Assembly: GCF_047663525.1 (NCBI RefSeq)
Contig: NC_092593.1
Location: 28,546,501-28,610,500, forward strand
Direction of reading: 5' to 3'
From: Anas platyrhynchos
Taxonomy: Eukaryota; Chordata; Aves; Anseriformes; Anatidae
Length of the DNA: 64,000 nucleotides
Shown here in pieces: positions 48,060 through 61,369 of the stretch. The position numbers were made by a program, and so were the translations under genes. The notes under the pieces are model-generated. The model was not told the DNA's origin, did no database searches, and worked only from the letters and a program-made list of their open reading frames with translations. Each line of letters starts with the position of its first letter. Within the stretch, counting starts at the first letter, position 1.

Positions 48060-48400
48060 GTAGAATCTCAGAACCATAGGATATCCCGAGTGGGAAGGGA
48101 CCCACAAGGATCACTGATTCCAACTCCTGGCTCCACGCAGGACCACCCAAAAATCAGACAATCTGTCTGAGAGTGTTTTAACTCTGGCAGGTCAGTGCCT
48201 TGACCACTACCCTGGGGAGCCTGTTGCAGCATCCAACCACCCTCTGGGTGCAGAATCTTTCCCTAGCCCCCAGCCTGACCCTCCCCTGTCCCAGCTCCAT
48301 GCCGTTCCCTCGGGTCCTGTCGCTGTTCCCAGAGAGCAGAGCTCAGCGCCTGCCCCTCCGCTCCCCTACTAAGGTGGGGGACACAGACTGACATTAGACT
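48060..48400 (-). repeat. CR1 LINE 3'-end fragment
   Basis: The blocks TAGAATCTCAGAACCATAGG, GAGTGGGAAGGGACCCACAA, CACGCAGGACCACCCAAA and the GGGGAGCCTGTTGCAG..CCAACCACCCTCTGGGTG block are the reverse-oriented 3' part of a CR1 element. The coding frame is degraded. Confidence 0.9.
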
Positions 48401-48507
48401 GAACAAAGGTAGTGCTGTTGTTGAAGCCAGGATCTGCACAACATGATGCAAAGCTCTCGGTGCATTTCAGGCATGTTTGTTGCCTAGTATCTATGCTATA
48501 CACTTCA

Positions 48508-48821
<314 letters not shown>

Positions 48822-49096
48822 TCAGGCGTTCCAGATTTGCTGTGTATATCAGATAACTGCTTCCTTCTGCATGGGCTCTACAGCTACTTGTCCAATTTTG
48901 TTCTTCTTTTGTAGCCTCAAGCAAGAAGCAGAGAAGTGTTGGGTTGGCTGGTTGTTTGTGGCCTTCAAATGTTGCAGTTCTGTCTCTTCTGTCCTCACCT
49001 CTGATCATGTTTCTGCACGAAATGTTCCTGCATGAATCAGAGTTGTTCTGTTAGTAGGAGAAGGGCTTTTCTGTTGGTAAGATGTTTGCTGTATTA

Positions 49097-49192
<96 letters not shown>

Positions 49193-49549
49193 TCAGAACA
49201 GGCCAGAGATGTTGGCAGTATTGCCAGTGCACACCTTTTGTGCTTCTTCACCTCCTGTACAGTGTGCTGCCTGCCATGTCATGTAGTCTCCTGGAAGCAG
49301 CTGCCTTCCTGTGTATTGTACAGTGCTGGCCTTTTGCAGCTGGGTTGCCAGGTTGTTTCTTTCCTGGCGTGTTGGAGTGTTTGGAAACTGAACAACTAAA
49401 AGCATCTTAATCCTGTGCTGTTTTGATGATCGCATCCTTTGTGGACATCAGTTTTAAGCCTTTGCTGCTTCTTCTTAATGCAGGCTTTGGGTGTTTGGTG
49501 CAGAAAGCTGCTGGGTTTATTTATTTATTTATGGATGTTCCTTTGGGGA

Positions 49550-49619
49550 CCCGGGAATTGGACTCAGTGATCCTGGTGGGCCCTTTCCAATTCAGATAGT
49601 CTATGATCTCATGATTCTG
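49550..49619 (+). repeat. CR1 LINE 3' terminus
   Basis: TTGGACTCAGTGATCCTGGT then GGGCCCTTTCCAATTCAGAT and a closing ATGATTCTG are the last 70 bases of a plus-oriented CR1 element. Orientation is opposite to the fragment 1.2 kb to the left. Confidence 0.88.
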
Positions 49620-50872
49620 CTGCTGTCAGCTTTCTTCAGCTTTTAATTCTATACCAGTAGCTGTTGTGTCTGCCTTCTGTTTGTTTTGTGGGGAGCTCCC
49701 TTCCTAATTTGTCCCCCACTCTAGCACTTTGCAGGTGGGAAGAGGTGAAAGTGGTTTGCTCTGCAAATTGAGGATGACAGCAAGTGGCCCATGAGAAGTT
49801 CGTGTAGCATCTCCAGTGTGTGTGTAAAATGTGATGTGATGTGATAGTCCAAAATGACAGGATGTTCCTGCTCCATCTGTCTCTGTTATTAACTGCCCAG
49901 GGTTTAGTCTGTGTTATCTGGGGGTGTTGAAATGCTCTCCCTTAACGCTGGTATCAGAGGTAGCTTGATGATGCTTTTGGTTGTGTTGCACTGAAATGAT
50001 TTTAGTATCTTTGAAAATCTCTACTTGTCATGTGGGCACTGCCCTATGAGAAGCTGCTATTTGAGTAGCATTTGAGCTGGCATTTCTTGTTTTCGTGGTT
50101 GGGGACTGCATATCAAAACTGGGTATCCAGAGTATACCTGGGTCCAGTTAAAGGAACTTGTGGAGTTTGAATAAAGCTCCACCATCATTTGAAAATGTAC
50201 TGCCAGAACTTGTGCAGAACCTATACAAATAAAATGTGGCTTTGTTGTGGGTTTTGTTGTGGGTTTAAAGCGAGACCCCACCTGGAGTATTTCGACTCTG
50301 AGGCTCCTCAAGAAAAGTGAATGCCAGAGAATGATTTGGCAGTTCCTCATTTCTTCTTCATATTTTTCTGTCTACTGTATCTTTAGCCAAACAGCAGACA
50401 GGAATGGTCAAAGCACAGCCCGCTACTTCCTCCCCTCTGCCCCAGAGTGCTGCCTCACCGCACAGGCGTGTGCTGCATCCCTCTCCTTTGCACACCTTTC
50501 TCCTTCCCATCCATGTGTTTTGTGTAAGCTCTCTGTGCTTTTCATGAAGCCAGTACAGGTCAAGAACGTGTCCCAGGACTTCAGTTTGTGCTCTTGAATG
50601 TGCAGGTGTCAGAACAGACTGCAGTGCTCTCTCCCCTGACCATGCTGCCTCATTCCTTTCTTTTCACCTAGTGCTGGCCAGCACTACGGAGGAGCTTTTT
50701 CCTGTTGAATGCATATAATTAAGATGCATATAATAAACACGTACCACGTAGAGCCGTAGACCTGAAAGTAGCATGTGGGCTGGCTGGGCCTCTCTGCAGA
50801 GAACTGGCAGACCCTCAGGCTGCTGGCTTTCCCTTCCCCCTCTTCAGCTATTCTTGTCTTTCATATAAATGT

Positions 50873-50897
50873 GTTTGTTTGTTTGTTTGTTTGTTTT
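50873..50897. repeat. (GTTT)n microsatellite
   Basis: Six GTTT units directly precede TTCAGG. A similar (GTTT) tract occurs near 2080. Confidence 0.9.
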
Positions 50898-53800
50898 CAG
50901 GAGGGATAAATTGAACTGTCTTTCAAGACCAAAGTCTACAGTGAGAAAGAAATATGTAGAGGCTAGCAGCTTTTGCAGAAGCTAGGGAGAGGGTCGAGGA
51001 CAGATAAGAGTACAGACGTGCATCTGGCAATTGACAGCATTGATGTGTGTAACATAAGCTGGTGTTTTCTCTGACGTTTTCTATGAAAATGCTAGAAACC
51101 TCAATAAAAAAAATTCCAAGAAAGCAAAAATTCGTCTAAAAGGGGAAGTACTAGATGGGGATTAAGCAGGAAAAATGATACTCCGTATCTCTTCCCCCAG
51201 CCCCAAGACTAATGGCATGTTATCCAGAAATGGCTGTGAATGACAGTGCCTGTATATCTATGGCTAAATATATGTATATCTATAGCTAAACCCAGTATAG
51301 CCAGTATACCACTTATTAATATATTTATAGGCTTGATGGTAGCTGAAAAGTAATTTTCATTACATGCCATAGGAGTACTGGCGAGCTGCTTTTGACTGTG
51401 GATGAGAGCTGTGAGGAGACTGCCATGGCTTGAATTAAAATGGAGAGGGTGAATGCAGAGTTGGGAGCAGTCTGTGCTGATGGCAGAATGAGGCTGTGTC
51501 CAGGATGGCTTTGTAAGGCAACATGTGGCAATTTACCATGCACGGGTAAATTTCTCCAGGTGGCAATTTACCGTACTTCCCTACTTCATTGCTTTTTGGC
51601 TAAAAGTCTTTTGGTCTTCAGCTGCGTCCTTAGGAGCTGCTTTCACATTGACACAGCTAGATGACCTTGTAAGGGAAATTTTGGTGTCTGACTAATGAAC
51701 AGGCCTTTATAGAACTGAATAGCATTTGAGAGGAACTCTTGACAGTGGTTGATGGTATGGGAAGCCTCTCTGGTGAGGTCAGATAATCTCAGTCTGCATA
51801 ACCCTCAAACAGAAGCCTGTAGGCTGCAACAAACCACCACAATGCCAGAGGGCTCTTCTGCTGCTTAGGTCTAAAGGATGAATATGAGCAATGCCTTACT
51901 TCAAGAATCAAGTTGTCCAAATCCAAAACTGCTGTGGGGACTGCTCAAAATGGAAAACAGTGAACTGTTGTGGGTGGTTAGCTTCAGGGAGAATTTGGAG
52001 TGAGAGTACTATTGTAAGCTGAAGACACTGGTGTTGTACACACGCTGCCCCACCCAGAAAAAAAAAAAAAAGAAAAAGAAAAATCCACGTTGCTTAAAAT
52101 CAGTTTAGCAATTAATTGTCTGTGCATTGTGGTGCCCGCTGTGAGAATAGCTGTGTGAAACACCAACTTAATTAGAGTCACTGCAATTAAATGAAAGGAG
52201 CTAAATGAGTGCCTGAAATCTGCACTGCTTCAAGTGCTTTGCCTTCTCTTCTGGAGACAGACTGTTTCCATGTTGTGAGTGCCTTCTGCCAGATCACAGA
52301 AATCAGTTGTGTTAATATTTATGGAAGTAATTAACTTTTTTTTTTTTTTTCCTTCCTCTCCCTCTAGCTGTGGCTAAGTCCTTATTCTTAAAATTAATGT
52401 TTTAAAATAGAAACCTACAATTAGCTGGTGGTCATGGTACTCAGCACTACACAAACAGTAACGCTTTCCAGAGTGCTTGGAGCTGCCAAAATGTTTGCAG
52501 TCTGCTTTAAGGGAGTGGAGGCCGTCAGTAGTAGGAAAAGCCTGGAAAGAATCTGGGGAGTTTGCAAGATGTGTCAGATCCTTTTTATTTCATGTTCTTG
52601 TTCGATTCCTGTGGCTGTGTCTGCTGCGTGACATTCACCACCAGTGATGGAGAGAAGTGCGTGCGCTCACCTGGATGTGAGAGAGGCCAAGACTGGCAGC
52701 TGGTGTCATCCTCATGGGACAGAGCGCTGCCTTGCCTGCTGCTCCTTGGGCTGTGAGAAGGGCAGGGCTCACTGAACAGTGGGTTTGGGACTCCCGTGGT
52801 GAGAGTACTGTTCTGGGGCACTTTTCTGTGCTGCTGTGATGCCATGTCCTCTGGCCTTTGTAAGACTTGAGTGCTCAAGCACGTGCTTTTAGGTCAAACG
52901 TGGCAGTCCATAGTGCTGCTGAAGGGCTCTGCAGCACCGAGACCAGATGGGGCACAGCAGCCTGTGTGTGATGCAGTGTCTTGCTCTGTGATTATGATTC
53001 CCAAAGCTTTAAAAGAATACTAATCCATCATGGTTTTCTCCTGCTAAATCAGTTTAATATGTTCAGACATACTTACACAAAAATAAGTTGGCCCTGCTTA
53101 GGAGAATACCAGAGCTGCAGTGTTACAAAAGAGCATTATAAACTAAAAAACCATGTCTTTGATGTTCTAATGGTACAGTTTTGGCATAATTGAGTTATAC
53201 AATTAAAAATGCTTCAAAAGAGAGGAGGCACTGGTGGCAAAGATATCACCCAAGTCCCAGAAATGAAACTTTCTCCCATGCCCCAGGAAACACAGTTCAA
53301 TACCAAGTGAACTGAGAAAAGAGAATCCCACGAGGGATGAAGAAGTGCGTGTGGAGAGGGCCAGGATGACAGCTCTGGAAGTTAGAGCCTTTCCCTTCTC
53401 ACCAGAACGGATGTCAAGCTGTCAAACATATTTTTTAAAATACACACCCTGGAAGTTTAATATATACTGTATTTAGAACAGAGACTGGTAAAAGGTCTCT
53501 CTCTTCCTTGTTGCCCCTTCTGGCTTGCCTTAACATGCTTTTGGGTTGCAAGAATAAGTCAGTTTCTTCTTTCCTCTGATAATACCAGTGGCAAATGTCC
53601 ACATGAGGAAGCTTATTTAACTTGGGTATTCTTGCAATGGGCAACTACACTAAGATTGCCATCTATATTAAATCAGATTGCTGATTTACTGGGAGACAAA
53701 TCTCTGCCCTGCTAATGTGGGTTTTATCTGAGTTATAGATTGTGTATTTAATGGAAGATCTCTCAAGAGTCGGTGTCTATAATTCAGACTAAGTGGGATT

Positions 53801-55479
53801 TACAGTATTATTGCATGTAAGTTATCCTCATCCTTTAATGGAATAGTAACAGCTGTAGCTTGCCTGAGGGGTGGTTGGTGTTTTTTTTTTTTTTCTTTAA
53901 TTATTTTTATTACAGAGTCAGTTGATAGGGGCCCTCACTCGCAGATAACCTGTAATCCTTCAGTTACAGTGCTGATGGCCCACACGTTGTAATCATGGGA
54001 AAACTTGATCTTCTCCTGGAGCCATCTTTCGTACTCAGTCCACCAAAATTACAACACACACTTAAGAAATTGTGTATGATACTATTTTCTGTGCTGAAAT
54101 CCATTCTGTTCAGGGGATTCTTAAGACATAGAGTTATTAAGTTGTTCACAAAGACTCTTATGGGCAAGATTTTCTTTACGCTTAAGCAGAACTTTATGCA
54201 CCAACTTAAAGTCTGTTTGTTTACTGAATTGTTCCAAAAGTAGCGTTATTGATGCTCATATGTGGCATAATTGGTAATAGCACGTAATCTGGGCTTAGCT
54301 TTTTGGTCAAGTGGCTTATGGAAAGTAAGGTTTATTTTGCTTGTTCTTTGATAGAGGGAGTTTTTTGCACTGCAAATCTTGACAGACGTCTTTGCTAAAT
54401 GTAGGAAATGAGTATATAGAAGGATTAAATACAGTGGGTTCTGGAATATTCTGGGTAACTTGAAATGGTAACTTGGACAGGTTTATATTGAACTAACAGT
54501 GTTATAAATATGCTGTGAAGCTAACCACAGAACACATTGTAGATCCTGCAAAAGAACAGACTGTCCAGCAGATGTTCAGGCAAAGAGTGACTGTCAGCAC
54601 GAAGGTAGCTTGAAAAGCATTATATGTAGTATGTGGTATTGACAATGAACTGCAATGAAACGTGCTGTTTCTGAGGGTCTGACAGGATATCTCAGTGAAA
54701 ATGGGAGAGGCAAACTTGCTTGCTGGCCCACTAGTGCTTCTTGCTTGATGGTGTGTGAGAAGCAGGTAGGTAATCGACAGGACTGCATCAAGAATTTTGG
54801 CTTCTGAGGGTATCGCAGACGTTCATGCCTTACATAGCTGTGTATGTGTGTGCTTTATACTAGATTGTTCCTAGTGCATTTCCTGGTTGCATGGCTTATT
54901 TTTACTTAATTACATCTGTTTTCTGATCAGCCCTTTCAAAATAAAGATGATCTGTAAATTCGGGACACTGAGTGTTCTTATATAACTGAGAAAGGGCTTC
55001 TTTAACATAGGTTGGACATTGCTAACTGCTATGAATACAGGCTGTGTCTATACACATAGGAGCTCTTTTGTAATGTGCTTTGATTTGAAATAACACGGCA
55101 TGCCTGTTTGCAGTGAGGTACATGAAGGCCGTTCCAGACAGCAGGAAATCTGCTGGCAAAAACCATAATTTTGAGTTTAAGTTGCGTCATTCAGTAGCAC
55201 TTTTATCTTCAAGATGGTTCTCAGTGAAGCATCTGGCTGTTGCTTTGGTTCTTGTCTGTTGTTCTTGGCCCCAAGGCTGGGCTTACATGTACTCCTCTGC
55301 CACTGCAGGTACATGTGATGCTTTAATGCCTACACCTGTGTTGTTTTTATTTATGGAAATAGCATGCAAATTTGTAGATACTGTTTATATGGGATTATGA
55401 AAACTTCATGTCTCTTTTTTCTCCAAAACAGAGGGTGTTGGCCTGCTTCGCTGTGTTGGATAGGTAGGTGGCAAAGTTT

Positions 55480-56181
55480 TGCTAGCTGTAGGGGGTCTCT
55501 GTGCAAAAACACTAGGGTTGTCCCATGCTGGACACAGCCAGCTCCAACGGGTCCACTGCAGGGCACAGCCTAGTGGCACCTCTTGGAAAACATATAGTGA
55601 GGAAAGGGTAAAATGCTGGGCAAAGAGAGGAGTAGGAGAGGAAAGTTAGAAACAGACCTGTGAACACCAAGATCAGCGAAAAAGGAGGGAAGGGGGTGCT
55701 CCACGTGCCAGAGCAGAGGTTTCCCTGCAGCCCGTGGAGAGACCATGGTGGAGTAGGGGAAGATTGTAAGGAGGAAGGAACAGTAGAGATGAAGTGTTAC
55801 AGACTGATAGCAACCCCCACTTCCCACCCCCCTGTGCCACTGGATTTTGGGGGAGGAGGTAGAGGAGTCATGGCTGAAGGACTGAAGTCAAGCCTTGTTT
55901 TCCCCACGCTTCCTTCTTTCCCCAGGAGAAGAGGGGTGGGAGAAAGTGTTCAAGAGTTTCTTTGTTTCTCACCATCCAGCTGTTCTTAATTGGCAATACA
56001 TTAAGTTAATTTTTCCCAATGTCTGTTTTAGATCATGGCTATAAGTGATAAGTGACCTCCCTGTCTTTATCACAACATATGAATTTTTCCATCTGACTTT
56101 CTTCCTTTGCCCTGTTGAGGTAGGGGAGTACAAAAGTGACTGGGTAGGTGTCTGACAGCTGGCCAAGGTCAACCCACCACA
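55480..56181 (+). repeat. LTR-like avian interspersed repeat (copy 3)
   Basis: It begins near CACAGCCAGCTCCAACGGGT and ends GGCCAAGGTCAACCCACCAC plus A at 56181, so its reverse complement starts TGTGGTGGGTT. Internal blocks line up in order with the copy at 7860-8822 (AGATGAAG, CAGACTG..AGCCCCCA, CAATACATTAAGTTAATTTT). There is no coding capacity. TG...CA ends suggest a solo LTR. The left boundary is approximate. Confidence 0.65.
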
Positions 56182-58939
56182 TTAAAAGTTGTGATTAAAT
56201 TCAGTACCAGGTAGAATTGTCGCTCTGTGGCTGTTCCTCCGCCTTCTTCGCTGTCTCTTTTAACTGAATGTCATGGAATCGTAGGACTGAATGTCCTCTG
56301 AATATTGGCCAGATTCAGAGAAACCTTTGCATGAGAGAGCTGAATTCTTTCCTGTGACTCACTTCTCATTAGTGCAGACAGCTGTTGCAGAAGGTCATTG
56401 TCCATGTTTATGTTATACCTGAACTTAATGATTTTGTCAGGTTACAGATACTTGCAGTGGTGACCTACTTGGTGATGTGTTCTTTAAAAGCCTTGGCATC
56501 TCTACTAACATGTTAGTAGCATCCAGATGGACCCAAGGAAGGAACACAAAGGGTGAATGCAGGAAATGTACTTTGGAGAGAACTTTGGGTGTGTGGCCCT
56601 CATGGAAGCTGCAGAGGTGAGCTGGTATACTTGCTTGTCTCCGGACTGTTGGAATTAGGAGCTTCTCTCCTCCTCCCTGCGTTTGGAGAAGGAAAGGGAA
56701 AGGGGAACAGAACAGTGCATGGTCATATACTCTAGTTAAAGCTCAAAAACAAAACAAAACAAACAACCAAAAAAACAGAATAGGTCTTAGATCCATCCAG
56801 GTATTTCTCCTGCACGTCTGTAAGATGTGCTGTATTGCTTCAGCAGTGACCATGTTGCTGACAGCTCTGTAGCAGGAGAGGAGGTGCCTGTGGCAGAACA
56901 GAACATCTCTGAGTGCTCTTTTTTATATGTTAGATGTGCTCATTAGAGGGCAGTAGAATAACTCCTCCTTTTTCTAGGTCAGCTCTGTATTTTTGAATGG
57001 TATTTTTCTGCTCTGCAGGATGCAAAACAAAATTATCCAGTTCTTCCTCCAGCTTTTCCTAGTGCAATAGGTATATAAATCAATGATGTTCATAAGAAAA
57101 TGTCACCCAATATAATGCTGAATAGAGCAATTATAGTAAAGCCTGCTTCTGGGGAGCTTGTAAATGTTGCAGGCTCTAAGGAGATGGAGCTTCTGAGCAT
57201 TGAACCACAAGCAGCTAACACCCTATAAGAAAAAGTATTCAAAGGAATGTTTCACAGCTCACGGGTTTTTTGCTCATCCTAATTCTTATATGACCTATAT
57301 GTCAATATGGATCTATTGATTTGTTTGCTGTACCCCAGCTGCTGCTGCTACATTTTTCTGCTTGAAGAAAATCTTAAAGAACCAGATTTTTTAATCTAAA
57401 TGTAATCTTTAAATGAGATCTGATAGTACCCCCACACACACGCACATACTCCATAATATATAAATACTATAAATAATTTTGGCATAGTCTTTACAGGGTA
57501 AGTGAGGCTGGGATTTGGAGCCCAACATCACCATACTGAAATGCATTATTTATTATGTAACATCCATAGAAGAAGGCTGTAGCCCTGTTTTCCCTTTGGC
57601 AGCTAGTGTATTTTTGCTTTCAGAAAGAGCTGTGTAGAAATCCTGGCTAGGACTGAAAATCTTCAGTGCATTTCTTCTTTGTGAGAAATATTTTGCACGC
57701 TGGCAACCTCTCTGGAATATGTAAGCTGGTTCACAGCAGCTGGAATAGCAGTTTGAGCAGTTTTAGTAGTTCTAGCACTTTCAGTTTTAGCATCATTAGC
57801 TGTTGGTTTCCAACAGATGGCCCTGATTTTGCAAGGTGCTCCGTAGAATCAAACTATGTTAACTAGAAGAAAAATCAATATTTCAGAGGATGTACAAATA
57901 GGTTTTGTGAACCTTTGCTTCATCTTTCTGAAGCTCCTTGGCCCAGGATGGTAGTCGGTGTGTGAGGGTTGTCTGGGGGGATGTGACTCCTTTCTGTCTT
58001 TCCCAGAACATGTTGTGTGTCTGCACATGGTCTCGCAGATTTCCATCCCTTTCTGTCCATCACCCTCAGGGACACATCTTCACATGTTTTGCTGAGGCTA
58101 GAGCCACAGTTCACATGGGTGGGGGGCTCTAGGACAGCATTTGGATGCCTTGCTCTGTCCTATCATATTTTATAGGGTGGCAGTATTCAAGCTCATGAAC
58201 CTCTCAAGTGTTACAGCCTTCTTGATACTGGCAAGCTTTATTCCTGGCACAGCAGCTTGGATCGCTCTTACATCCTGGAGAAGTCCAAATTATGCTTTCC
58301 ACTCTGGGTTTGGGATCCACCAAGAGGCTGGCATTTCTTCATGTCTTAATTGTGACACCTCAGCAAAGGTAGGACTAGTGGTTAGTTCCTTGCCAGGAAA
58401 GAGGTGCTGAACAAAGCCAGAAAAATGTGGAAAAATATGGCATAGCACTGGGCAGCTCTTGGCATTTGAGTTAAAAATTAATATCCTGTCGGTAGGATAA
58501 AGAGATTAAACTCAGTCTTCTGCTACAGTGATAAGACCGGTGATAGGACTGTAGGTGCATGGTGTCTAAACCTGTTTGTCTGTTCAGTACGTATCAGGAA
58601 ATGAGCAGACACAGGGCTGTGCCAGCAGCCTTCATAACCGTAAAGAAGGGCTCGTCCTGCACGTGTCCCCAGTGCAATGTAGAAGAACTTGCTGCTCCCC
58701 CTTCCAGTGAAATTCCCTCTTCTTCTGAGAACTAACCAGGCATTTTGTTGGGAATGCTGGCATTCTCGGTAGGTGTGTTTTGAGCACTTAAATATTGAAA
58801 GACCTGTATTTGGGAAAGGGTGTGTAGTATTTTTTTATTGTTGTTTGAGGAACATGGGGCTCTGTGTTTTGGTGCTAAGTTCAAGGAACACCAAACGTCT
58901 GGCAGCCCTGAAAGCTGAGAGCAGGGTGTGTCATGTAGG

Positions 58940-58990
58940 CACCTACTCTGTTTTCGCACCTAGTCTGTTTTCGCACCTACTCTGTTCTTC
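58940..58990. repeat. 17-base tandem repeat, three copies
   Basis: Units CACCTACTCTGTTTTCG, CACCTAGTCTGTTTTCG and CACCTACTCTGTTCTTC lie head to tail with one to four differences. Confidence 0.92.
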
Positions 58991-61354
58991 CTCAGCCCCT
59001 GCTTTCTATTCATAACACTGCTGTCCTTACAGCAGCTTTCTCCTGGCAGCTGCTGATCTCCTCGGCGTGTTGGGTTCATGGAGCTGTGGTGAGAGCGCCC
59101 GTTTCTGCTGATGTTAGGAACGCCGTGCAGCTGTGCGTGCCATCTGCTGAGGCCTCTTACGGTCTGTGCATGCTGCTGGCAGCGTGAAGCTCAGTGCAGT
59201 GGAGTCCTGATATCCTGTAAAACTCCCTTGCTTTGAAATAGATTCTAACATCAGAATGTCATTGTGGAGTGGGTGATGGATCCTGTCTTGGAAGCTTCAA
59301 ATAAAAGAAAGGGGGAGAGGTGGTAGTATGGAGAAAACAATAGGTTGCTCCTCTCCTAGAGAGCCCTGATCTTCATTTTTCTCTTTTAGGATTTTATCTT
59401 CATTTCAGCGAGCCAAGAGGGCATACTTGATTAGAGACGCTTGCTCTAATTTAAGTCTTGTTTGAAAAAAGGAAATTGTCTGATGTGAAAATCGTTACAG
59501 AAAAGATAAGGGTACACAGCAGGGTCATAAAGTTGAGCTTTGGCAGGAGGTGAGGAACGCTTTTGGAGGTATCCAGCGAGGTCTGTCCAGGGGCTTGGTT
59601 GAGCTGTGGGGCTGTGTCCGTGTGTCCCCTGGAGCCTGACAGAAGTGGGGGTGGGCACATAGGGCTGTCCAGAGAGCGAGATGTCAGACTAGCGTGTTGC
59701 ATAAGATGGCAGAGCTGGTGATCATATTAGTGCCTCAGGGCTTTCGGGAGCTCGAAATTGTTTGCTGAAGCAGAAGAGCAGTTGAGACAGCACAAAAACA
59801 GCAGCAATTGGAAATGTCGGAGACTGTAAGAGGTGGTGAAGCAGCATTTGGACCAGTTCCCCTTGTGGGGCAGACTGTACCCATAAGGAGGGAGGGAGAC
59901 CTGAGGTGTTGGGCACCTCCTGGAATCAGTGTTTTCATTGTGAATTTCGGTTTACACTGAAAGTTTACAGGTATGCGTGGCCACATACACATGTCTGGGA
60001 GAGGATACCCAGATGCAGCAGGTGCTCAAATTTGGGATTGAGTTACACCTTCACCCTATGACAGATCAGAACAGCCTGGATTACTTGCCTTGTACTTCAC
60101 AGTGATTATTTCTTCAACTGCGTTCTTTGAATACTGTTAAGTTTTAAGATCTGCTATACACACTTAACAAAAACAGGAGAGGAGAAGAATGGGGGTAATG
60201 AGGTGCCAGCAATGTTATGCAAGGGTGTTGCTCTGTGTTGCTTGTTGCCAAACTGCGCGCAGGCAAAGGTGAGCAGTAAGAAGCGAGCTGGAGGTCAAAG
60301 ATATGCCTGTCACAAACAATTTGGACAGCTTTCTGAGAAAGCTTTTCTGTCAGTGTTGCAGTCAGTCTTCTGCGTGTGGCTGTTTATAAAGCCATTTGCA
60401 GCGCAAGTGATGTGGGAACCAACTGAAGAAAACGTGACAAATATCCAGCTAACAATTCTTAGATTATGTAAATAATGAAAGACTGCAGGCATTACACAGG
60501 CTGAGTTGTCGAGCTCTTCTCCGTGTCTGGAGCCCAAGTCATCTTGTTTATGTTGACTGAGCAGCAGGCTGTTAGGTAAAAAGAAGTAAATATGATGACA
60601 TTTAAGGTATGGGTGTTAAATGACGGAAGATGCAGTTGGCCTTTCTGTTCCCTTGATGTTCTCAAACTGTTAAGTGTTTGGGTTCTTGGTGTGCAGGCAC
60701 TCTGACAGCTGCAGATGGCTGGATTAACTCCTTGACGTGCAGTTGTGCAATAGATAGGACAGCATGGGGGTGGGAAGAGCGCAGTACACTAATCTACTAC
60801 AGACTTAAAAATCAAGGGCAAGCTCTGACATGTGATTACTTTTTTCATTTCCCTGTCAATGTGTGGCATGCTAGGAGTGGGGAAAAGAGTCCATAATACA
60901 GGAAGCCCTAAGAGCAGAGATGTTAAGGAATCCAAGAAAATCTGCCAGGAAATGAGGATTAATCAAGAGTTAAAGTAACCTAGTGGAAATTTTGCTGTGG
61001 TCTTAGTGAGCTCTAAGTAAGGTTCAGAGGAATTACTTTATGAGGACTGATCAGAGCAGTTAAGGAAGCATCTCTAGTAACTCCTGCTTCTACTTTTATT
61101 TACAGTGGTGCACAGGCATTGCCTGACTGTAAATGTGTAGAGGTTAAGCCAGGGATCACTCGAACTTCTTTAGCGCAGGGACAGACGTGTCTCATATTAA
61201 AGGGAAAAGCTATTAGCCAACCTGGAGATCTGAACCAAAACCAGCATTTGCAGTCAAATGCAGTCCTTTCAGACACTTCTGAGTATCTGCAGCGAGTGAG
61301 ACTCCCCAACATCTGTGGGCAACCTTGCTTGATCACACGCAGTGTTTAAAAAAA

Positions 61355-61369
61355 GGGGGGGGGGGGGGG
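61355..61369. repeat. Poly(G) run of 15
   Basis: Fifteen consecutive G follow an A run, with GCAGGC after it. Its exact length is prone to sequencing error. Confidence 0.9.

Noticed and set aside
55098-55400. TTTGCAG followed by an open, Lys-rich frame, considered as SLX9 exon 3
   Set aside because: Phase 1 joins, but the residues (RYMKAVPDSRKSAGKNHNF) do not match the SLX9 family and no matching donor follows.
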